From NCBI GenBank assembly GCA_031296305.1, contig JARLFZ010000031.1, positions 1 through 39,408 on the forward strand: a stretch of 39,408 nt of DNA, read 5' to 3'. Positions within the stretch are counted from its first letter, which is position 1; each line of letters opens with the position of its first letter. Positions 15,188-22,062 of the stretch are shown in pieces. The stretch comes from Occallatibacter sp. GTDB lineage: Bacteria > Acidobacteriota > Terriglobia > Terriglobales > Acidobacteriaceae. Below the pieces are notes generated by a model that ran no database searches, was not told the origin of the DNA, and saw only the letters and a list, made by a program, of their open reading frames with translations. Position numbers and translations under genes: made by a program.

Positions 15188-15967
15188 ATGAGCTGGATCC
15201 AAAGAAGGGTTTTCTGCCTTTGCATCTTCGCGATGGCAGTTTTTGCGGCCGCAACGCTGGTTACGCCGGCCTCTGCTCAGGACGCTAACATCCGCAGCAT
15301 CACGTTCTACACCGTCAAGCCTGACCGCATCGGCGATTTTCAGGCAGAAATCAAGGCATACAACGCCATCCTGGCCAAAGCCGGATCGGACCGCTATAGC
15401 TCCATGTGGGTTGGGCTCACAGGCGCCCATGTGTACGCGCGCGTCCAGGACTACTCGAAGTGGGCCGATCTCGACGCCTCCATCGATTCCGATCCCAAGC
15501 TGAAAGATCAGGCCGTCGACCTGGCGCGCATCAGCATGCGCATCATCGATTGCACTGAGAGCTGGCACCGCAGCATCGAAATGGTCATACCCGAGCTCAG
15601 CCTGCCCGAAAGCGGCACCCCGCCCAAGATGATTCGGGTTCTCCTCACCCAGGTGCGCCCCGATAAGTACCAGGAATATCTCGACCTCGTGAAGAACGTA
15701 ATCTTCCCGGCGGTCAAGAAGGGTGGAACAAAAGATTTCAGTGTCGCGGAATCGAGCCTCGGCGAGTCCAGCTTGGAAATTACCTCCGTCACGGGATTCA
15801 ACAACTGGGCCGAACTCGACGCTGGCATCGGCGCTCAAGCAGGACTGAGCAAGGCGGACTACCTGGCTTTGCGCGACAAGGCACGGACGCTGATCACTCA
15901 AAGCGAGTTCGACGTTTATCGCTATGAGCCCGATGAAAGCTACCTGCCTCCTGCCGCCGCGAAATAA
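15188..15967 (+). CDS. Secreted protein with two dimeric alpha/beta-barrel repeats
   Basis: The start at 15188 is fixed by a perfect AAGGAGGT six bases upstream; the longer frame from 15014 is not supported. The product is 259 residues with a signal peptide (1-34, ending PASAQD). Two similar segments follow, about 38-120 (ITFYTVKPDRIGDFQAEIKA ... DYSKWADLDA) and about 153-235 (VLLTQVRPDKYQEYLDLVKN ... FNNWAELDAG). This pattern resembles the antibiotic-biosynthesis-monooxygenase/NIPSNAP type of dimeric alpha/beta barrel. The catalytic role is unknown, and export to the periplasm is unusual for such barrels. The internal duplication means one chain may fold as a pseudo-dimer. Confidence 0.8.
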   Translation: MSWIQRRVFCLCIFAMAVFAAATLVTPASAQDANIRSITFYTVKPDRIGDFQAEIKAYNAILAKAGSDRYSSMWVGLTGAHVYARVQDYSKWADLDASIDSDPKLKDQAVDLARISMRIIDCTESWHRSIEMVIPELSLPESGTPPKMIRVLLTQVRPDKYQEYLDLVKNVIFPAVKKGGTKDFSVAESSLGESSLEITSVTGFNNWAELDAGIGAQAGLSKADYLALRDKARTLITQSEFDVYRYEPDESYLPPAAAK

Positions 15968-16062
15968 GCCCAGGACGAGGCGGTGCTGAAGGTTGATCGC
16001 TGGCAGGCGGAAATCGGGAAAGGGGGATTTTCCCCTATGCGGCGCTGTGCGAAAATTGAACT

Positions 16063-17211
16063 TTGCACACGCAATCCAGCTTTCGCCTGCTCGTGGTCCG
16101 TTTGGGCGCCATGGGCGATATTCTTCACGCGCTGCCCGCGGTGACGGCGCTGCGGCTGGCGCATCCTGCGTGGCAGATTGGCTGGGTGGTCGAGCCGCGG
16201 TGGCAGGCGTTGTTAAAAGCAGGGAACGAGGGAACAAGGGAACAAGGGAACGAGAAAACAGGGAACGAGGGAACGAGGGAACAAGGGAACGAAAAGGCGG
16301 GTGCCCGCGAGGCTTGTGGCAGCGCGATGCCGGTTGTTGACCGGCTGCACTTTGCAGCGAGCCGTGCCTGGAAGCGGCATCCGTTGAGCGGCAAGACGCT
16401 TAGCCAGATCAAGGAGTTGCGCCGCGAGCTGCGCGCTGCTGGGTATGACGCGGTGCTCGACTTGCAGGGCGCCATCCGCTCGGCCGTGATTGGGCGCATG
16501 AGCGGATGCATGCGCCGCATTGGGGAAGCCCGGCCGCGCGAGTGGCCTGCGCACTGGTTTTTCACGGAGCGCATTGTTACGCACGGCGCGCACGTGATTG
16601 AGCAGGACGTGGAGCTGGCGCGCGCGGTGGCAGGCGATCCGCTTGAAGTTGTTGAGCCTTTGCTGCCCGTCGATCCCGCGGCCGAAAACTGGTGTGGCGA
16701 TTGGCTGGCGCGGCACGCTGTTTCGGCCGGAGTGGGGCCGCTGGCGCTCCTCACGCCCGGAGCGGGTTGGGGCGCCAAGCGCTGGCCGCCCGAGCGCTAC
16801 GCGGCCGTGGCGCAGGGGTTGAAAGAGCGCGGCATGCAGGTGCTGGTGAACGCTGCGCCGGGAGAAGAAGAGCTGGCCGCGCCTATTACGGCGGGCGGGG
16901 CCGCGATTTCCGTCACGACGAGCTTGCCGCAGTTGATCGCGCTCACACGCCGCGTCGCGCTCTGTGTCGGCGGCGACACGGGGCCGCTGCATCTGGCTTC
17001 GGCTCTGGGCCGGCCTGTGGTTGGCATCTACGGACCCACCGATCCCAGCCGCAACGGGCCGTACGGTACAAGAGCCCGCGTGCTGCGCAGTCCCGACAGC
17101 CGTCGCGATCACACGCGCCGCGACGCACCCGAGCCGGGTTTGCTGACCATCGCGCCGGAAGATGTATTGAAGGCCGCGGACGAACTGATGGCCGAGGAGG
17201 GACGCGCATGA
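16063..17211 (+). CDS. Glycosyltransferase family 9 (heptosyltransferase-like)
   Basis: This cytoplasmic GT9 enzyme, of the LPS heptosyltransferase I/II type, transfers a heptose-like sugar to LPS core. The 382 residues open with LLVVRLGAMGDILHALPAVTA (about 9-29), the family's N-terminal signature. The donor-binding region CVGGDTGPLHLASALG and GIYGPTDPSRNGPYG lies at about 303-340. The only plausible start is TTG at 16063, with no clear ribosome site. Residues about 53-80 (GNEGTREQGNEKTGNEGTRE and on) are encoded by an AGGGAACR octamer array and look like an inserted charged linker after the first beta-alpha unit. Its stop overlaps the next gene's ATG by four bases. Confidence 0.9.
   Translation: MHTQSSFRLLVVRLGAMGDILHALPAVTALRLAHPAWQIGWVVEPRWQALLKAGNEGTREQGNEKTGNEGTREQGNEKAGAREACGSAMPVVDRLHFAASRAWKRHPLSGKTLSQIKELRRELRAAGYDAVLDLQGAIRSAVIGRMSGCMRRIGEARPREWPAHWFFTERIVTHGAHVIEQDVELARAVAGDPLEVVEPLLPVDPAAENWCGDWLARHAVSAGVGPLALLTPGAGWGAKRWPPERYAAVAQGLKERGMQVLVNAAPGEEELAAPITAGGAAISVTTSLPQLIALTRRVALCVGGDTGPLHLASALGRPVVGIYGPTDPSRNGPYGTRARVLRSPDSRRDHTRRDAPEPGLLTIAPEDVLKAADELMAEEGRA
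16221..16296 (+). repeat. R5 octamer array inside the GT9 coding region
   Basis: About nine copies of AGGGAAC(A/G) run head to tail. One unit is degraded (AGAAAACA) and one is missing a base. Three octamers make 24 bases, so the array translates as a repeating 8-residue peptide (GNEGTREQ). Related arrays are at 11115, 11289 and 21203. Confidence 0.9.
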
Positions 17212-17852
17212 TGAGCCAGCACAACACTCCTCCAAAACCCCGCCCCACGCAGTGGCAATCGTTGGCGCGGCGGATTCGCGTACCGCTGGGGTTTGTAACG
17301 GCTGCGGTTTATGTCTTTGAGGTGGCTCGCAGGCCTGCGCATCCAGCCGCCATTGCTTGGAGCCTGGCGCTGGTTCTGCCGGGCCTTGCGTTGCGCGCCG
17401 CCGCGTCCGGCACGGTCAAAAAGAATCGCGAGCTTGCCGTTACCGGTCCATACGCGCACACGCGCAATCCGCTCTACCTGGGTTCGATGCTCATTGCGGC
17501 GGGCTTTGCCGTGGCGCTACTCAGTTGGCCGCTGGCGTTGCTGCTCGCGGCGGGATTCGCTGTCATTTATATTCCCGTGATTGCCGGAGAAGAGCGATTT
17601 CTGCGCGACACTTTTCCGGAGTTCGAGGACTACTGCCGGCGGGTGCCGAGACTTCTGCCCCGGCTGACTCCGGCCAAAGTCCAGAGCAGTGAGGCGGTTG
17701 CAGACGATTCATCGGCGACTGCGGGCGGCTTCTCCTTTGCCCTTTACAGGAAGCATGGCGAGTACAATGCTGCATTAGGGGCCGCACTGCTTTACTTGAG
17801 TTTGCTTTATCTGCGGCCGGTGCTGGAGACGCTCCTGCATCGGGTCCAATAA
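17208..17852 (+). CDS. Isoprenylcysteine carboxyl methyltransferase-family membrane protein
   Basis: The product is 214 residues and is translationally coupled to the GT9 gene (ATGA overlap, GAGGAGG upstream). Hydrophobic segments lie at about 28-45, 50-67, 90-108, 110-130 and near the C-terminus (190-207). The PEMT/ICMT motif is present: VTGPYAHTRNPLYLGSML at about 80-97, and GEERFLRDTFPEFEDYCRRV with a closing PRLLPR at about 125-150. Such proteins use S-adenosylmethionine to methylate isoprenylcysteine, phospholipids or other membrane substrates. The substrate here is unknown. Coupling to a heptosyltransferase hints at envelope lipid or LPS modification (inference). Confidence 0.85.
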   Translation: MMSQHNTPPKPRPTQWQSLARRIRVPLGFVTAAVYVFEVARRPAHPAAIAWSLALVLPGLALRAAASGTVKKNRELAVTGPYAHTRNPLYLGSMLIAAGFAVALLSWPLALLLAAGFAVIYIPVIAGEERFLRDTFPEFEDYCRRVPRLLPRLTPAKVQSSEAVADDSSATAGGFSFALYRKHGEYNAALGAALLYLSLLYLRPVLETLLHRVQ

Positions 17853-17920
17853 GCGCTTTCCGCAATCGCAGAGTCCAACAAGAGAAGAACGGTCTAACCC
17901 ACAAGGAGCCGTGCCGAACA

Positions 17921-18706
17921 TTGAAGACACGTGCGAACGCAGTCAGCCTCTTTTGCGCTTTTGCCTTGGCAGCAGCGGTCCCGGGCACACGGGCCATCGC
18001 CCAGCAGGCGACCACGCTGGCGCCGCCGCGCCCCGGCTATAGCTTTCCCCAGAAGCAGACCCTCACCTACGCCGTGGATTGGCGCGTGTTCCCCGCGGGC
18101 ACGGCAGTGATCCACTTTGAGCAGGCCGGCGACCGCGAGCGCATTGCCGCTTCGGCCGACACCATCGGCGCCATCAATATGCTGTTTCACGTGTCGGACC
18201 GCTTCCAATCTGACTTCGACCGAGAAAAGGGCTGCACATACGACTTCGACAAGCAGACTGTGGAGGGACGCCGGCAGATCAACTCCACGGAGCGGCTGGA
18301 TTATGCGAATGGGAAGTCGATTCTGGATGAGAAGAACCAGGTGACAGGGCAGACCAAGCACCTGGAAGCAAAGGTCGGCGGCTGCCTGACCGATCTGCTG
18401 ACCGGCGTGTTCTACGCCTCCTCGCAGCCCATAGTGCTGGGCCACAACTTCGTGCTTCCTGTGGTCGACGCCATGAGCACGGTGCTGGTGACGATGAAGA
18501 TTGAGGGCCGCGAAGAGATCAAGACGCCGCTGGGAACGTTCAAGACGCTGCGCGTGCAGCCGACGGCCGACGCGGGTGTGGTGAAGAATCGCGGGAATAT
18601 CTGGATCTGGTACACGGACGATGAGCGGCATTTGCCGGTGCAGATGCGGGCGCGGCTGTTTTGGGGGACAATCACGTTCCGGCTGATTGGGAATGAGAAT
18701 AAGTGA
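17921..18706 (+). CDS. DUF3108 exported protein
   Basis: The product is 261 residues, started by TTG at 17921 with CAAGGAG upstream. A signal peptide (1-27, ending RAIAQ) is followed by a DUF3108 beta-rich domain: QKQTLTYAVDWRVFPAGTAV at about 44-63, VSDRFQSDFD, KTPLGTFKTLRVQP and IWYTDDERHLPVQMRARLFWG near the C-terminus. DUF3108 proteins are periplasmic and of unknown function, and are often found near LPS or sugar-transferase genes. Here it follows the GT9/methyltransferase pair by 68 bases on the same strand, so an envelope role in one operon is plausible. Confidence 0.86.
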   Translation: MKTRANAVSLFCAFALAAAVPGTRAIAQQATTLAPPRPGYSFPQKQTLTYAVDWRVFPAGTAVIHFEQAGDRERIAASADTIGAINMLFHVSDRFQSDFDREKGCTYDFDKQTVEGRRQINSTERLDYANGKSILDEKNQVTGQTKHLEAKVGGCLTDLLTGVFYASSQPIVLGHNFVLPVVDAMSTVLVTMKIEGREEIKTPLGTFKTLRVQPTADAGVVKNRGNIWIWYTDDERHLPVQMRARLFWGTITFRLIGNENK

Positions 18707-18856
18707 TTAGTGGTTAGTGGTAAGTTCACCGTTGTTCGTTCGCAGGCCCGGCGCTCCCGTGTGAGCCAACTGTTAGCTGCCAACTAACAACTATCCTTCC
18801 GGTGTACACTTTCTCTTCGCGAAGATAAGGCTTTGCTCCGCGCGACGAGGATTTCC

Positions 18857-21211
18857 ATGCGTCTTTCTTCTGCTCTCCTGGTATTTGCCGCGGTATTCGC
18901 GGTTCCCAGCTTCAGTTCAGGTCAAAACACAACGCCTGTGGGCGAGTCTTCGCCGGCGGGGTCGCAGACTGCATCCGCCGAGCGGGCCACGTCGCTTGCG
19001 ACGAAGCGGCCGATGACGTTTGAGGACATGATGCAGATGAAACGGCTGGGGGATACGGCTGTTTCGCCGGATGGGAAGTGGCTGGCTTACGCCGTTACGA
19101 CCGTGGACCTGGCTCAAAACACAAAAACAATGGAGCTGTGGCTGCAGGCGATTGCGGGCGCGCCTTCTGCCGGTCCGACTGATCAGAGTTCGGCTCCGTT
19201 CAAGCTGGGCGTTGCGCAACCGGGCGATAGCGGGGTGCAGTTTGCGCCAGATGGGAAGCGGATCCTTTTCATCAGCGGGCGGACAGGGGCGAATCAGATC
19301 TGGCTGGCGGATTTTGATTCCGCAACCGGAGCGACGACGCACTTGCACAAGCTGACGAATCTCGACCTGGGTGTGGACAATGCGAAGTGGTCGCCGGACT
19401 CGAAGTCGATTGTGTTCACGGCTGCGGTGTATCCCGATTGCCCGGCGATTGTGCCGGACGACAACGGCGCGGGGGCGGAGTGCAATTACGATCGCGACGC
19501 CAAGGCGGCGGATAGCAAGGTGAAGGCGCAGATTTTTACCCAGTTGCTTTACCGGCACTGGAACCACTACACGGGAGAGAAGCGGTCGCATCTGTTTCTG
19601 ATTGCGGTGGACGGCAGTGGAATGCGGGATTTGAATGCGGGCGATGTGCACGACGTGCCGACGGATTTTCCGACTGATCCGATTGGATGCGGGTGCGATA
19701 TTTCGCCGGACGGAAAGGAGTTGGCGTTTACGGAGAATGTGGATGCGGTTCCGGCGGTGTCGACGAATTCGGACATTTTCACGCTCGATCTCACCGATCC
19801 GCATGCGAAGCCGGTGAAGGTTTCGACGTCGCTGGGCGGAGATTTGGAGCCGGCGTATTCGCCGGATGGGAAGTGGCTGGCGTGGCGGAGCCAGGCGCGG
19901 GCGGGGTATGAGAGCGATAAGTTTCGGCTCATAGTGTATGACCGTGCAGCGAAGACAATTAAGGATTTGCTGCCAAAGTTTGATAACTGGGTCGATGAGT
20001 TTGCGTGGAGCTTGAAATCGCCTTTTATTTACTTCATTAGCGGAAACAGAGGCGAGAACTCTATCTATGACGTCAGTATTGACTCGGGCGAATGCGAAAT
20101 CCTCGACATTGAGAGCGAACTCCAACTTCCCGTCAATGAGGAGAGACTGACGGGAGAGTTCGCCGAGCTAAAGATTGTGCCTCTCGCGAAACGTCAGAAT
20201 TCTGTGCAAGGCGGCGAAGTTATTGTTGCTACAAAGATGAGTGTTGATCGTCCGTCCGAAGTGGTGATCGTGCACGAGAACGACGTGGCAGGAGCCTTGA
20301 AAAGCCATCCAGAAGTGAAAGAAGGCGTCGATTCGACTATTGAGCAACTCACCCATCTCAACGACACGCTGCTCGCGCAGTTCGACCTGCCCAAGATGGA
20401 ATCCTTCTGGTTCACGGCGCAGGACAAGACTAAGCTCGAGGGTTTCCTGATTCGGCCACCCGGCTTCGATGCTGCGAAGAAATATCCGGTAAAGTTTTTG
20501 ATTCACGGCGGCCCGCAGGGCAACTGGGGCGACGATTGGAGCTACCGGTGGAATGCGGAGCTGTTTGCTGCGAATGGCTACGTCGTGATCATGATCAACA
20601 TGCGCGGGTCGACGGGGTATGGGCAGGCGATTGTGGACGGCGTGAATGGCGACTGGGGCGGCAAGCCGTTTACCGACCTGATGGAGGGGCTGGATTACGC
20701 GGAGCAGCATTACCCGTTTATCGATAAGGACCGCGAGTGCGCGCTGGGCGCGAGCTACGGCGGATACATGGCCGACTGGGTGCTGGGGCATACCAATCGT
20801 TTCAAGTGTATCGTTTCGCACGACGGGATGTTCGATGCCGAGTCGGCGTTTGGGACGACGGAAGAAGACTGGTTCAACATCTGGGAGTTCAAATTTCCAA
20901 ACACCCAGGGGGGGCATCCGTGGGACTACTACGGCAAGCCGGATGCGGAGAATCCGTATCGCAAGTGGTCGCCGTCGCTTTACGCGAAAAACTTCAAGAC
21001 GCCGACGCTGGTGGTGCACGGGCAACTGGATTACAGGCTGGACGTGAGCGAGGGGTTCCAGTTGTTTGACACGCTGCAGATGCTGGGCGTGCCGAGCAAG
21101 ATGCTGTATTTCCCAGATGAAGGGCATTGGGTGCTGAAGCCGCAGAATTCGCAGCTGTGGTGGAAGACGGTGAACGATTGGGTGGATCAGTGGACGAAGG
21201 GCAGGGACTAA
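18857..21211 (+). CDS. S9 family (prolyl oligopeptidase-type) exported peptidase
   Basis: The ATG at 18857 follows GACGAGGATTTCC and begins a signal peptide (1-23). The product is 784 residues. The first ~490 hold WD40/PD40-like beta-propeller repeats with recurrent SPDGKWLA, SPDSKSIVF and SPDGKELAF. The alpha/beta-hydrolase domain follows: LIHGGPQGNWGDDWSYRW, GASYGGYM with catalytic Ser633, HGQLDYRLD with likely Asp725 and DEGHWVLKP with His757. It is a serine exopeptidase or oligopeptidase acting in the periplasm, probably in peptide nutrition. The stretch 19981-20280 is AT-richer than its surroundings, about 49% GC by count, without frame disruption. Confidence 0.93.
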   Translation: MRLSSALLVFAAVFAVPSFSSGQNTTPVGESSPAGSQTASAERATSLATKRPMTFEDMMQMKRLGDTAVSPDGKWLAYAVTTVDLAQNTKTMELWLQAIAGAPSAGPTDQSSAPFKLGVAQPGDSGVQFAPDGKRILFISGRTGANQIWLADFDSATGATTHLHKLTNLDLGVDNAKWSPDSKSIVFTAAVYPDCPAIVPDDNGAGAECNYDRDAKAADSKVKAQIFTQLLYRHWNHYTGEKRSHLFLIAVDGSGMRDLNAGDVHDVPTDFPTDPIGCGCDISPDGKELAFTENVDAVPAVSTNSDIFTLDLTDPHAKPVKVSTSLGGDLEPAYSPDGKWLAWRSQARAGYESDKFRLIVYDRAAKTIKDLLPKFDNWVDEFAWSLKSPFIYFISGNRGENSIYDVSIDSGECEILDIESELQLPVNEERLTGEFAELKIVPLAKRQNSVQGGEVIVATKMSVDRPSEVVIVHENDVAGALKSHPEVKEGVDSTIEQLTHLNDTLLAQFDLPKMESFWFTAQDKTKLEGFLIRPPGFDAAKKYPVKFLIHGGPQGNWGDDWSYRWNAELFAANGYVVIMINMRGSTGYGQAIVDGVNGDWGGKPFTDLMEGLDYAEQHYPFIDKDRECALGASYGGYMADWVLGHTNRFKCIVSHDGMFDAESAFGTTEEDWFNIWEFKFPNTQGGHPWDYYGKPDAENPYRKWSPSLYAKNFKTPTLVVHGQLDYRLDVSEGFQLFDTLQMLGVPSKMLYFPDEGHWVLKPQNSQLWWKTVNDWVDQWTKGRD

Positions 21212-21232
21212 GGGACTAAGGGACTAAGAACG
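21203..21232 (+). repeat. R5 octamer array across the S9-peptidase stop and recX leader
   Basis: Three perfect AGGGACTA octamers (21203-21226) lead into AGAACGA. The TAA stop of the peptidase gene (21209-21211) is made by the array. The GAAGG ribosome site of recX follows at once. Confidence 0.8.
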
Positions 21233-21240
21233 AAGGCTCG

Positions 21241-21798
21241 ATGGCGTTTGGAAGAAAAGCCGGGAAGAAGAAAGAGCCCCTCAACGAAGCGGGGCTGTAC
21301 GACTACGCCGTGAAGGCGCTGGGGCGGCAGATGCGGACTGAGGCGGAGCTGCGGCGGCTGATGACGGCGCGGGCGGAGATGGGGGAGCAGGGCGAGGCGG
21401 CGGTGCGGGCGGTTGTAGGGCGGTTGAAAGAGCACGGCTATCTCAATGACAAAGACTTTGCCGAAACCTATGCGCGGCTGCGGCAGCAGAACGAAAAGCT
21501 GGGCGAGCGGCGAGTGCGCAACGATCTGCAGCAGAAGGGCGTTCGCGCCGAGGTGATCGAAGAAGCTGTGGGCGCGCGCTACGGCGAGACCAACGAGGAA
21601 GCGCTGGCGCGGGAGCACCTGGAGCGGAAGCGGATCAAGAAGCCGACAAATCAGCGGGAGACCGCGCGCGTGGTGCGGCGGCTGGCGGCGGCGGGATTTA
21701 AGACGGCGACGATTTACGGGATTCTGCGGCGGTGGGATGTGCCGGAGGAAGAGCTGGCGGGGCTGGAGAATCTGGAGGCGGAGCGTGGGGAAGAGTGA
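21241..21798 (+). CDS. recX: Regulatory protein RecX
   Basis: RecX binds RecA filaments and limits strand exchange. The 185 residues are normal. The family's three-helix repeats are visible: YDYAVKALGRQMRTEAELRR at 20-39, VVGRLKEHGYLNDKDFAETYA at 59-79, GERRVRNDLQQKGV at about 89-102 and RVVRRLAAAGFKTATIYGIL near 142-161. A basic N-terminus (AFGRKAGKKKE) may contact DNA. It lies between an S9 peptidase and alaS; recX-alaS order is common in bacteria, but recA is not in the window. Only 29 bases separate it from the peptidase gene, so read-through transcription is likely. Confidence 0.92.
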   Translation: MAFGRKAGKKKEPLNEAGLYDYAVKALGRQMRTEAELRRLMTARAEMGEQGEAAVRAVVGRLKEHGYLNDKDFAETYARLRQQNEKLGERRVRNDLQQKGVRAEVIEEAVGARYGETNEEALAREHLERKRIKKPTNQRETARVVRRLAAAGFKTATIYGILRRWDVPEEELAGLENLEAERGEE

Positions 21799-21838
21799 AA
21801 GAGGCAGCGGAGTTAGCGGGGTTGGCGGAGCCAGGTTG

Positions 21839-21961
21839 ACCCGAGGGCTGCGCTTGGGGCTCCTTTCTTTCGCCCGCTGAAGCGGGCTTTTGATTCTGTT
21901 GCGCCTGTCGACCCCAGGCTCGCGCCCTGGGGCTAGCGTCTTTCGCCCGCTGCGCGGGCTG
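21839..21961. repeat. R7 repeat, two tandem copies
   Basis: Two units of about 71 bases begin with GACCC at 21838 and 21910. Each carries a CCCCAGG...CCTGGGG-type stem (good in copy two, 21912-21933, degenerate in copy one) and then TCTTTCGCCCGC(T)...GCGGGCT (21867-21889 and 21941-21961). The first GCCCGCTGAAGCGGGCTTTTG hairpin has a short T-run and may terminate recX transcription. The rest of the gap 21799-22062 shows no gene. Confidence 0.7.
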
Positions 21962-22062
21962 GCGATGTGCGTCGAGCGATCATCCTTCACCTTACGCACA
22001 ATGCGGCAAGCCGCGCGCCAGCGCGGGGCTGCCCCACCGCAGGTGGTTACACTAAAAGCATT

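Noticed and set aside
16213..17235. A 340-residue minus-strand frame opposite the GT9 gene
   Set aside because: Shadow frame; the plus strand carries GT9 motifs at both ends.
18917..20125. A 402-residue minus-strand frame opposite the S9 peptidase
   Set aside because: Arg/His/Leu-rich shadow of a gene with intact propeller and catalytic motifs.
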